A stretch of 7,771 bases of DNA from assembly GCA_003153855.1 (NCBI GenBank), contig PMBM01000065.1:20266-28036 (forward strand). Direction: 5' to 3'. Under the pieces are notes generated by a model. That model did no database searches. It was not told where the DNA came from and worked only from the letters and a program-made list of their open reading frames with translations. A program made the position numbers and the translations under genes. This document shows, piece after piece, positions 1 through 5,390 of this stretch. This stretch comes from Propionibacteriaceae bacterium. Its GTDB lineage: Bacteria > Actinomycetota > Actinomycetes > Propionibacteriales > Propionibacteriaceae. Within the stretch, counting starts at the first letter, position 1. Each line of letters begins with the position of its first letter.

Positions 1-119
1 ACGGCCTCGAGCTCGCCGTTGTGGATCAGCCGGTACACGCTCATCTTGGAGACCCGCAGCAGCGTGGCCACTTCGGCCACGGTGAGCAGGTTCAGCCCAG
101 CGCCTGTCGGCTGTGTCAT
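1..119 (-). CDS. Excisionase-family HTH DNA-binding protein (partial, N-terminal 39 residues)
   Basis: The gene runs off the left edge, so only its N-terminus is visible. It starts at ATG 119, preceded by an ideal ribosome binding site AGGAGG (131-126) with a 6-nt spacer. Residues 11-37 read LLTVAEVATLL, then RVSKMSVYRLIHNGEL. This is the MerR/excisionase-like helix-turn-helix: a TxxEVAxLLxVS helix, a turn, and a SxxxVYRLIxxGEL recognition helix. The match to the short (about 70-90 aa) HTH protein encoded beside proC in mycobacteria (Rv0500A type) is very close as I remember that family. These proteins bind DNA, but their targets are mostly undefined. The gene lies downstream of the RNA methyltransferase gene on the same strand, with an 85-nt gap that holds its own possible promoter. 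The family call is secure; the exact role is not. Confidence 0.88.
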   Translation of the reverse strand, partial: MTQPTGAGLNLLTVAEVATLLRVSKMSVYRLIHNGELEA

Positions 120-178
120 CTCGGTCCTCCTGCACGCTGCTCCCCCGGTACCCCCGGCCCGGACGTGCGTGCTCGGCA

Positions 179-184
179 AGACTA
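179..184 (-). promoter_or_regulatory. Possible -10 element for the HTH gene
   Basis: On the minus strand TAGTCT (184-179) fits the actinobacterial TAnnnT pattern. It would give a leader of roughly 50 nt ending in the AGGAGG site of the HTH gene. No convincing -35 is seen. The heptamer GATAGTC occurs twice on the minus strand here (around 210-204 and 186-180), so one copy may be coincidental. Weak call. Confidence 0.25.
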
Positions 185-204
185 TCGGCAACCTGTGAGG
201 GCGA

Positions 205-882
205 CTATCCGGATGAGAGATCCGTACTGATCCACCGCAATCCCCATGCGTACATAGCAATTGCGGCCGCCGCGCCCGCATTGATCGAGCGCGTCGAGCC
301 GCTCTGGCCGATGGCCACCAGGTAGGTACAGGCGGCCACAGCCTCGTCCGTCAGGCCCGGTCCCTCGGAGCCGAACAGGAGGCAGACGCGCTCCGGAAGG
401 GCTGTCGTCTCCAGCGGGCGCGAGCCAGGAAGGTTGTCGACACCGACGATCGGGATGTCGCGTGCGGCGAACCAGGCGGCCATGTCCGCCACGGATGCGT
501 GGTGGTAGACGTCGAGGTAGCGATCGGTCACCAGCGCGCCGCGTTTGTTCCACCTGCGGCGACCGAGGATGTGGACGCCGGCCACGTTGAACGCGTTGGC
601 TGTACGGACGATCGACCCGATGTTGAAGTCGTGCTCCCAGTTCTGAATGGCCACGTGCAGGGGCCGGCGCTTCGTGTCGAGGTCGGCGACGATCGCCTCG
701 ACGGTCCAGTAGCGGTACTCGTCGAGCACGTTGCGGCGGTCACCGGAGGCCAGCAGCTCGAGGTCGTACCGCGCGTCCTCGGGCCATGGCAGCGGGTGCG
801 GACCGACGCCGACAGACAGGACGTACTCCTCGTACGGGGCGTCGCCGGGCGGGACCGCACCGTCGCCGTGAGGGGAGCTCAT
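205..882 (-). CDS. SpoU/TrmH-family RNA 2'-O-ribose methyltransferase
   Basis: This 225-aa protein should transfer a methyl group from SAM to a ribose 2'-OH of tRNA or rRNA in the cytoplasm. The three SPOUT motifs are visible: motif 1 at residues 83-96 (NIGSIVRTANAF, with the motif Asn and Arg93), motif 2 at 168-177 (LLFGSEGPGL, with Glu174), and motif 3 at 195-212 (GSTRSINAGAAAAIAMY), which forms the trefoil-knot SAM site. The N-terminal segment PEDARYDLELLASGDRRNV and the block YRYWTVEAIVADL are typical of one actinobacterial subgroup of this superfamily. Its exact RNA target is not known to me. The frame is open as far as 1179, but that part is antisense to DedA. ATG 882 is preferred because homology begins soon after it and because TACCGT (896-891) sits 8 nt upstream, as expected for a leaderless mRNA. 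No Shine-Dalgarno is present. The stop is TAG. Confidence 0.9.
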   Translation of the reverse strand: MSSPHGDGAVPPGDAPYEEYVLSVGVGPHPLPWPEDARYDLELLASGDRRNVLDEYRYWTVEAIVADLDTKRRPLHVAIQNWEHDFNIGSIVRTANAFNVAGVHILGRRRWNKRGALVTDRYLDVYHHASVADMAAWFAARDIPIVGVDNLPGSRPLETTALPERVCLLFGSEGPGLTDEAVAACTYLVAIGQSGSTRSINAGAAAAIAMYAWGLRWISTDLSSG

Positions 883-890
883 GTGCCGAA

Positions 891-900
891 ACGGTACTCT
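891..900. promoter_or_regulatory. Divergent promoter with overlapping -10 elements (RNA methyltransferase / DedA)
   Basis: On the plus strand TACTCT (895-900) lies 7 nt before GTG 908 of the DedA gene. On the minus strand TACCGT (896-891) lies 8 nt before ATG 882 of the methyltransferase gene. Both fit TAnnnT and use the same central TA at 895-896. The spacing suits transcription starting at or next to each start codon, that is, leaderless mRNAs. A short inverted repeat ACTCT-G-AGAGT (896-906) overlaps the site. No clear -35 is visible for either direction. This assignment is inferred from motif spacing. Confidence 0.5.
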
Positions 901-907
901 GAGAGTC

Positions 908-1627
908 GTGCCCCCTCTCATGACGCTCGCCATGACGCCGCTGCTGCTGCCCTCATGGTTCGACCCGGCCGTTCTCATCGGCCTCCTCGGCAACGGGTGG
1001 CTGTGGGGTGTCGCGTTCATCATCTTCGCCGAGTGCGGGCTCTTCTCGATCCTCCCCGGCGACTCCTTGCTTTTCACGGTGGGAATGTTCACGGCGACCG
1101 GCACCATCGCGTACGGCAGCCAGCCCGCGACGCTCGGCATCGTCTTCGTGGTGCTGACGATCGCCGCGGTCCTGGGCAACGTCGTGGGCTACTGGATCGG
1201 CTACCTCGTCGGGCCGCCGATCTTCAAGCCCCGCACGAGCTGGGTCGGCCGCAAGCTGTTCAACCCCGTGTACGTGACGAAGACCCACGAGTTCTTCGAA
1301 CGGTACGGGTCGCGTGCGCTCATCCTCGCGAGGTTCGTGCCGCTGGTACGGACGTTCGTCACGCTCATCGCCGGCGTCGGCAAGATGAGCTTCAGGCGCT
1401 TCATCTCCTACACGGCGGTCGGCGGCGTCCTCTGGGTCGCCTTCGTCACGCTGCTGGGCTTCTTCCTCGGCAACATCAGCTTCATCCGCAAGAACATCGA
1501 CCTGGTGCTCGTACTCATCGTCCTGGTGTCGGTGATCCCCATGGGCCTCGAGTACCTCAACCACCGCCGCCAGGCCAAAGCGGCAGCCCCGGCACGCGCG
1601 GTAGCCGAAGAGGTCGACCCGGCCTGA
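908..1627 (+). CDS. DedA-family (SNARE-associated/VTT domain) membrane protein
   Basis: This 239-aa polytopic inner-membrane protein belongs to the DedA/Tvp38 family. Members are implicated in lipid-carrier recycling, lipid flipping, membrane potential and cell division. The hallmark motifs are present. FAECGLFSILPGDSLLF (40-56) carries the buried acids Glu42 and Asp52. GYWIGYLVG is at 94-102. The sequence from FERYG through ARFVPLVRTF to AGVGKM (130-160) carries Arg142 and Arg148, spaced like the essential arginines of E. coli YqjA. Hydrophobic segments lie near 31-50, 75-100, 160-190 and 198-215, and the tail is Ala/Glu-rich. Three in-frame starts compete: ATG 881 (AGGGG upstream, but inside the divergent gene's start), GTG 908 (leaderless, 7 nt after TACTCT) and ATG 920. 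Homology begins around residue 5-20, so all remain possible. I prefer 908. It converges on the hemCD gene. Confidence 0.92.
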   Translation: MPPLMTLAMTPLLLPSWFDPAVLIGLLGNGWLWGVAFIIFAECGLFSILPGDSLLFTVGMFTATGTIAYGSQPATLGIVFVVLTIAAVLGNVVGYWIGYLVGPPIFKPRTSWVGRKLFNPVYVTKTHEFFERYGSRALILARFVPLVRTFVTLIAGVGKMSFRRFISYTAVGGVLWVAFVTLLGFFLGNISFIRKNIDLVLVLIVLVSVIPMGLEYLNHRRQAKAAAPARAVAEEVDPA

Positions 1628-1644
1628 CCGCCCAGGTCCTCAGA

Positions 1645-1670
1645 CACGGATCGCTCTCCTGGCCTCCGTG
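1645..1670 (+). terminator. Weak hairpin after the DedA gene
   Basis: The arms CACGGA (1645-1650) and TCCGTG (1665-1670) form a 6-bp inverted repeat with a 14-nt loop, 17 nt after the DedA stop. It has no T-tract. It is a possible secondary terminator only; the stronger hairpin in this convergent gap is at 1770-1799. Confidence 0.25.
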
Positions 1671-1684
1671 CCGAGAAATCCTCG

Positions 1685-1761
1685 TTTCGATACCGGATCC
1701 CCGCTGATCGGGCGGCGGAATCTGCGCGCTGCGCACGGACCGGGTATCAAAACGCAGATTC
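1685..1761. repeat. Two interleaved inverted repeats in the convergent gap
   Basis: Repeat B is a perfect 9-bp inverted repeat: GAATCTGCG (1718-1726) and CGCAGATTC (1753-1761). Repeat A is imperfect: TTTCGATACCGG (1685-1696) against CCGGGTATCAAAA (1740-1752), with one mismatch and one bulged base. The order along the DNA is A, B, A', B', so the two stems cross rather than nest. A small hairpin TGCGC-gct-GCGCA (1723-1735) overlaps B. There is no coding signal here. The function is unknown. Confidence 0.55.
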
Positions 1762-1769
1762 GTTCCGCT

Positions 1770-1799
1770 CGTGGGCCGCTGTAGGTCCAACGGCCCACG
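1770..1799. terminator. Bidirectional terminator hairpin between dedA and hemCD
   Basis: CGTGGGCCG (1770-1778) and CGGCCCACG (1791-1799) form a perfect 9-bp GC-rich stem with a 12-nt loop. It lies 38 nt past the hemCD stop and 143 nt past the DedA stop. There is no T-run on either side, as is common for terminators in high-GC actinobacteria. Its position between convergent genes suits transcription arriving from either direction. Confidence 0.6.
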
Positions 1800-1836
1800 G
1801 ACGTCGAACAGGACTACCTGGATCGGGAGGGCTTCG

Positions 1837-3615
1837 TCAGGAGACGGGCCTGGGCTCCGGAGCTGCCGGGACGAGTCCCTCGAGGGCGGCGGCGGCGATG
1901 GCCGACGGCTTCGGGGACGGGGAGATGGCGTCGACGTGGAGCCCGAGGGACTGGGCGTCACGGGCCGGGATGCGGCCGACGGCCACGACCCGTACCTCCT
2001 TGGGCGGCCAGCCGAAGAGCTCCTCGATGGCCCGAGCCGCGCTGCGCGACGTGATGATGACGGCGTCGGGCCAGCCCTGCTCGATCGCCTTCTCGTGCTC
2101 GGCGGTCGGCTCCGCGGTCACCCGCTCGTACACGGGGAGGTCCTCCGCGCGCCAGCCGAGGTCGCGCAGTCCCGCGGCGAGAAGCGGTGATGCGTTGGCA
2201 GAGCCCGGCAGGAGCGCTACCGGTACATGGTCCGTGTCGGGTGCAGCCGGCCAGACGCTCAGCAGGTTGCCCACCGAGGCGTCGAGCGACGGGAGCATGT
2301 CGACGGTCACCGAGGCTCCCACCAACGCGGCGCTCGTCGTGGCTCCGAACGCTGCCACCGGAGTGCCCTCGAGGATCTGCGCGAGGCTCGTCTTGCGCTG
2401 GTGCGCGCGATCCTCCAGCAGGGTCACGGCTTCGGCGCTCGTCATGCCGACCCGGTCAGCCGTCGCCAGGCGGTCCAGCACGGCGTCCAGGACCGCGTCC
2501 GCGGCCGGGATCGTACGTGTCAGGGTCACCATGACGGGCTCGCCGCCCGCGCGGAGGATAGCCGCCTCGAGCACGGGGTCGAACTCCGCGCTGATGCGCT
2601 GCACGAGCACGCGTGGCCGGGGGTTGCGCGGCGGCTTTGCCAGCAGGTGCTGCGGCAGCGTGCCGGCGCCCGCGTCCAGCAGCTCCTTCGCCACCTTGGC
2701 GCCCAGGCGGCTCGCGGCCGCGAGGTTCGCCTCCACGTCGTCGTCGTTGTCGACGTCGTCGATGGTGACGGTACGGGTGCGGCGCAGGTCCCCTGACTGG
2801 TCCGGGCCGGCTACGACCGCGCTGAGCTCCAGCTTCGTCCGTACGTCCGCACCTTCGATCAGTCGTGCCACCGCTCCCAGCGGAGCCTTCGTGGCCGCGG
2901 CGACATCGGACTGGAGGGCACGCTCGGCGGTCGACACCAGCCTCGTACAGGCATGGTCGATCCGGCGCAGCGCCTTGTGGATCGCCTTCGGCGCGTCCTC
3001 GCGGACCTCGACGACGAGCACGCCCTGGCACGGCGTCGGCAGCATCACGGACGGATCCAGCACCTGGGTCACGGAACCGAGCCGATCCTCGCGCTTGAGC
3101 ACCGCCCACGCGAGCACCGTCGCGTCGATCTCGCCGTCCTCCACCCGCTGGAGCCGTGTCTCGATGGGTCCGCGGATCCCGACGATCGTGAGATCCGGAC
3201 GAACCTCGAGCAGCTGTGCGCGCCGCAGCGGCGAGCTGATGGCGACCTTCGCTCCCTCCGGGAGCGTGGCCAGCGTCCAGCCGTTGCGCGCGCACAAGGC
3301 CTCGCGCGGGTCGAGGCGCTTGACGTAGGCACCGAACGTGAGACCAGGCACGGGCTCGGTGGGAAGGTCCTTGAGCATGTGGACCGCCACGTCGCAGCGG
3401 CCGTCGAGCAGGGCCTGACGCAGCACGTTGGTCATGACCTGGCCGCCGGCGAAGACCGACGGGTCGCCGCCGTCGTGGCCGATCTCGACGAGCTCGTACC
3501 CCTCGTGGATGCCGGCGGCTACGAGGTACTCGGCAACCTCTGTGGCCTGTGACAGGGCAAGGGCAGACGCCCGGGTGCCGACCCGTACAGGCTCGGCAAG
3601 GGAGAACGTATCCGT
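1837..3615 (-). CDS. HemC-HemD fusion: degenerate hydroxymethylbilane synthase plus uroporphyrinogen-III synthase
   Basis: The protein is 592 aa if it starts at ACG 3615. The HemC half (about residues 10-318) has PVRVGTRASALALSQA (9-24), AVHMLKDLPTE (77-87, with Lys82 and Asp83 matching E. coli Lys83/Asp84), ISSPLRRAQLL (126-136), IRGPIETRL (147-155) and MLPTPCQGVL (191-200). HemC polymerises four porphobilinogens on a dipyrromethane cofactor thioether-linked to a Cys in the motif GGCQVPIG. Here the ungapped counterpart is AATKAPLG (240-247), so that Cys is Thr242. The GGKGLF loop reads GGQVMT and is shortened. A linker (about 315-332) leads to the HemD half (333-585), with RVLVQR, GMTSAEAV (390-397), VAAFGATT, ALLPGSAN, IITSRSAARAI and VVAVGRIPARDA. 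HemD closes and isomerises the ring to uroporphyrinogen III. No ATG, GTG or TTG exists near the start of homology. The nearest in-frame ATG (3831) lies deep inside lemA. GAAGGAG (3630-3624) precedes the ACG by 8 nt. The fold assignments are firm; activity of the HemC half is doubtful. Confidence 0.82.
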   Translation of the reverse strand, partial: TDTFSLAEPVRVGTRASALALSQATEVAEYLVAAGIHEGYELVEIGHDGGDPSVFAGGQVMTNVLRQALLDGRCDVAVHMLKDLPTEPVPGLTFGAYVKRLDPREALCARNGWTLATLPEGAKVAISSPLRRAQLLEVRPDLTIVGIRGPIETRLQRVEDGEIDATVLAWAVLKREDRLGSVTQVLDPSVMLPTPCQGVLVVEVREDAPKAIHKALRRIDHACTRLVSTAERALQSDVAAATKAPLGAVARLIEGADVRTKLELSAVVAGPDQSGDLRRTRTVTIDDVDNDDDVEANLAAASRLGAKVAKELLDAGAGTLPQHLLAKPPRNPRPRVLVQRISAEFDPVLEAAILRAGGEPVMVTLTRTIPAADAVLDAVLDRLATADRVGMTSAEAVTLLEDRAHQRKTSLAQILEGTPVAAFGATTSAALVGASVTVDMLPSLDASVGNLLSVWPAAPDTDHVPVALLPGSANASPLLAAGLRDLGWRAEDLPVYERVTAEPTAEHEKAIEQGWPDAVIITSRSAARAIEELFGWPPKEVRVVAVGRIPARDAQSLGLHVDAISPSPKPSAIAAAALEGLVPAAPEPRPVS

Positions 3616-3623
3616 GGTGAATG

Positions 3624-3630
3624 CTCCTTC
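3624..3630 (-). promoter_or_regulatory. Ribosome binding site preceding a putative ACG start of hemCD
   Basis: GAAGGAG (3630-3624 on the minus strand) is a near-perfect Shine-Dalgarno sequence. The 8-nt spacer CATTCACC leads to ACG at 3615-3613, followed by GAT ACG TTC and then the HemC homology. The site is the main reason for placing the start here although the codon is not a standard initiator. It lies 20 nt past the lemA stop. Confidence 0.6.
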
Positions 3631-3649
3631 TCGGCGGTCCGGAGCGACC

Positions 3650-4480
3650 TCAGGACTGCGGCGGCGTGTACCCAGGCGTGTTCTGCGGCGGGTACGGCGG
3701 GACTGCCGTACCGTACCCGGGTGCCTGCTGGGGCGCCGTCGGCGGGGTGGCTGGTACGGGCTGGGCCTGCGGGGCCTCGTACCCGAACGCCTGGCCGTTC
3801 TGCGTCGGTTCCGCGACGGGCGGGAGCGCATCCTGCGTCCCAGCACGGGCGGAGAAGTTGGGCGTCTCGAAGGCGGCGCCGACCGCCGGGGCGGAGGGTG
3901 CGTTGTCGAAGCTCACCTTGGGCGCCTGCCGGACTGCCGCGTCGTTGACCTCGAAGTACGTGGCCCTCTCGAACTTGCCGAAGCCGGCGATGATGTTCGT
4001 GGGGAACGACTCGATCCGCGTGTTGTAGTTGCGCACGTTCGCGTTGTAGTAGCGACGGCCGTTGGCGATGCGGTCCTCGGTGTCGGCCAGCTGACGCTGC
4101 AGCTCGAGGAAGTTCGTGTTCGCCTTGAGATCCGGGTATGCCTCGACGGTCACCAGCAGCTGCCGGATCGCACCGGTCAGCTGCTCTTCGACACCGGCCC
4201 GCTGCTCCGACGGAGCGCCGGTGGCCATCCCGGCCGCCTGGTTGCGCAGCCGCACGACCTCTTCCAGGGTGCCGCTCTCGTGCGTGGCGTATCCCTTGAC
4301 CGTCTCGACGAGGTTCGGGATGAGGTCGTAGCGCCGGTTGAGCTCGACGTCGACCTGGCGCCATGACTCTTCGACGAGGTTCCGCATGCGTACGAGGCTG
4401 TTGTAGCCGCCGATCCCATAGAGGACAGCGCCGACGACCAACAGGATCAGTAGGACGAGGACCACCCAGAAGCCGGTCAT
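3650..4480 (-). CDS. LemA family membrane protein with a Pro/Gln-rich C-terminal tail
   Basis: This 276-aa protein of the LemA family has one N-terminal membrane helix (about residues 3-24, GFWVVLVLLILLVVGAVLYG) followed by a cytoplasmic helical bundle. The family signature is strong: YNSLVRMRNLVEESWRQVDV, then ELNRRYDLIPNLVETVKGYA and THESGTLEEV (about 26-75). Later come NTNFLELQRQLADTEDRIANGRRYYNANVRNYNTRIESFPTNIIAGF. The biochemical role of LemA is unknown; it is often found with envelope-stress or membrane protease genes. Standard LemA proteins are about 180-200 aa. This one carries some 70 extra residues rich in Pro, Gln, Ala and Tyr with PGY repeats, likely disordered. The start is ATG 4480, because GGAGG lies 5 nt before it; an in-frame ATG at 4492 precedes that site. 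The gene is 34 bp from hemCD and probably shares its transcript, and is separated from the sortase by a terminator. Confidence 0.93.
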   Translation of the reverse strand: MTGFWVVLVLLILLVVGAVLYGIGGYNSLVRMRNLVEESWRQVDVELNRRYDLIPNLVETVKGYATHESGTLEEVVRLRNQAAGMATGAPSEQRAGVEEQLTGAIRQLLVTVEAYPDLKANTNFLELQRQLADTEDRIANGRRYYNANVRNYNTRIESFPTNIIAGFGKFERATYFEVNDAAVRQAPKVSFDNAPSAPAVGAAFETPNFSARAGTQDALPPVAEPTQNGQAFGYEAPQAQPVPATPPTAPQQAPGYGTAVPPYPPQNTPGYTPPQS

Positions 4481-4525
4481 GCGAACCTCCACGATTCTTC
4501 GGACCCGGTGCCCGAGGACCCCGCC

Positions 4526-4531
4526 AGCCTA
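4526..4531 (-). promoter_or_regulatory. Possible -10 element for lemA
   Basis: TAGGCT (4531-4526, minus strand) fits TAnnnT and would give a leader of about 40 nt with the GGAGG site near its end. The -35 region (around 4554-4549, TCGTGA) is poor. An inverted repeat CTAGCC (4529-4534) / GGCTAG (4556-4561) brackets the region and could be an operator. A promoter is expected here because a strong terminator hairpin separates lemA from the sortase gene. Confidence 0.35.
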
Positions 4532-4566
4532 GCCGAGTGGGTGATCCCTCACGAGGGCTAGCGAAG

Positions 4567-4596
4567 GTACGTACGGGCGGCGCCGCCCGGACGTAC
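4567..4596 (-). terminator. Long hairpin terminator starting in the sortase stop codon
   Basis: The arms 4567-4581 and 4582-4596 pair in 14 of 15 positions; the only mismatch is A4573/G4590. The core GGGCGGC/GCCGCCC (4575-4588) is a perfect palindrome and the flanks are GTACGT-like. The outermost pair uses base 4596, the last base of the sortase TAG codon. There is no U-tract. The near-symmetry means it could also act on plus-strand transcription. Confidence 0.7.
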
Positions 4597-5384
4597 TACT
4601 TCTTCTTGGTGTCGACGAGGTGGCCGAAGCCGACGGAGCGGTCGGGCGAGTGGAACAGGTCCTGGCACGTGGTGAGCGTGATGAGCGCCTGGGTCGGCTT
4701 GACGTTCGTCTTGCCGGGCACCGGGTCGAGCACCCAGGTGTCGACGTCCTTGACGGTGAGCTTCGAGGGCGACTGGTCGATCTGGTACGTGAAGATGTAG
4801 GTCTTGGTCTCGACGATGACCTTGTCGCCGGGCTGCAGCTCGAGCAGGCGTGCGAACGGCTCGCCGTGCGTGATGCGGTGACCGGCGATCGCGAAGTTGC
4901 CGATCTGGCCGGGTAGCTGGGTGGTCTCGTACCAGCCGACACCGCGGCCGAGCGCATAGTCGCTCGTGCCGACGAGGATCGGCACCTTGTAGTCGGCGCC
5001 GAACCTCGGGATCGTGAGGATCGCCATGGCCTGGTCGAGCTGTGCCTGTGTGTACTTGGGGCCCTTGCTCGCAGTGCTGGTGGCGCCCGGGGTGCTGGAC
5101 GCGGAGGCCGAGGGGTCGGGCACGTCGATGCCGCCGCCGTTGTTCCACTGGTCCTGAAGCCCGGAGATCTCGCTCTTGGCCGCCTGCTGGGCGGGGGCGT
5201 TGGTGCCGAAGTACTGGTAGCCCATCCAGCCGAGCGAGCCGAGCCCGATGGCGATGAGGAGCAGGCCGGTGATCGTGAGGATGGAGGGTCGCCGACGTCG
5301 CGTGCGGGGTGGCTGCGCGGGGGTCTCCTCCGTCGCGCCGACCACCTGGTCGTCGCCCACGGGCGCTGGATCCTCGGAAGTCAC
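4596..5384 (-). CDS. Class E sortase
   Basis: This 262-aa membrane-anchored cysteine transpeptidase should cleave a C-terminal sorting signal (LAxTG-like in class E) of secreted proteins and join them to the cell-wall peptide. The order is a cytoplasmic N-terminus with a basic RTRRRRP block (27-33), one membrane helix (about 34-56), a low-complexity Ser/Ala/Pro/Thr linker (about 86-107), and then the catalytic beta-barrel. The catalytic residues are visible: His169 in GNFAIAGHR (162-170), Cys240 in ITLTTC (235-240) and Arg249 in SPDR. The segment GRGVGWYETTQLPGQIGNFAIAGHR is typical of the actinobacterial class D/E type. The protein ends unusually soon after the active-site Arg, in a KKK tail. 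The start is GTG 5384, with no Shine-Dalgarno; CACAAT lies 6 nt upstream, suggesting a leaderless mRNA. No sorting-signal substrate is encoded in the window. Confidence 0.9.
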   Translation of the reverse strand: MTSEDPAPVGDDQVVGATEETPAQPPRTRRRRPSILTITGLLLIAIGLGSLGWMGYQYFGTNAPAQQAAKSEISGLQDQWNNGGGIDVPDPSASASSTPGATSTASKGPKYTQAQLDQAMAILTIPRFGADYKVPILVGTSDYALGRGVGWYETTQLPGQIGNFAIAGHRITHGEPFARLLELQPGDKVIVETKTYIFTYQIDQSPSKLTVKDVDTWVLDPVPGKTNVKPTQALITLTTCQDLFHSPDRSVGFGHLVDTKKK

Positions 5385-5390
5385 CGGACC

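Noticed and set aside
883..1179. N-terminal extension of the RNA methyltransferase to 1179
   Set aside because: The added 99 codons are antisense to the DedA core and show no methyltransferase homology.
499..1707. 402-codon plus-strand frame across the methyltransferase and DedA genes
   Set aside because: Its product is Arg/His/Pro-rich with no recognisable domain and it overlaps two well-supported genes. It is a GC-driven shadow frame.
2280..2310. Possible frameshift or decay in the HemD half
   Set aside because: The frame is continuous and the HemD motifs follow in the right order and spacing, so this half looks intact.
1898..3328. 476-codon plus-strand frame antisense to hemCD
   Set aside because: Ser/Arg/Thr-rich, no motifs, no ribosome binding site. 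Because HemC itself looks degenerate I checked whether this strand could be the real gene, but the HemC and HemD motifs on the minus strand settle it.
3616..3846. N-terminal extension of hemCD to an in-frame ATG at 3831 or 3846
   Set aside because: It would overlap lemA by about 180-200 bp in another frame and add an Arg/Pro-rich leader with no homology. The Shine-Dalgarno at 3630-3624 points to a start near 3615.
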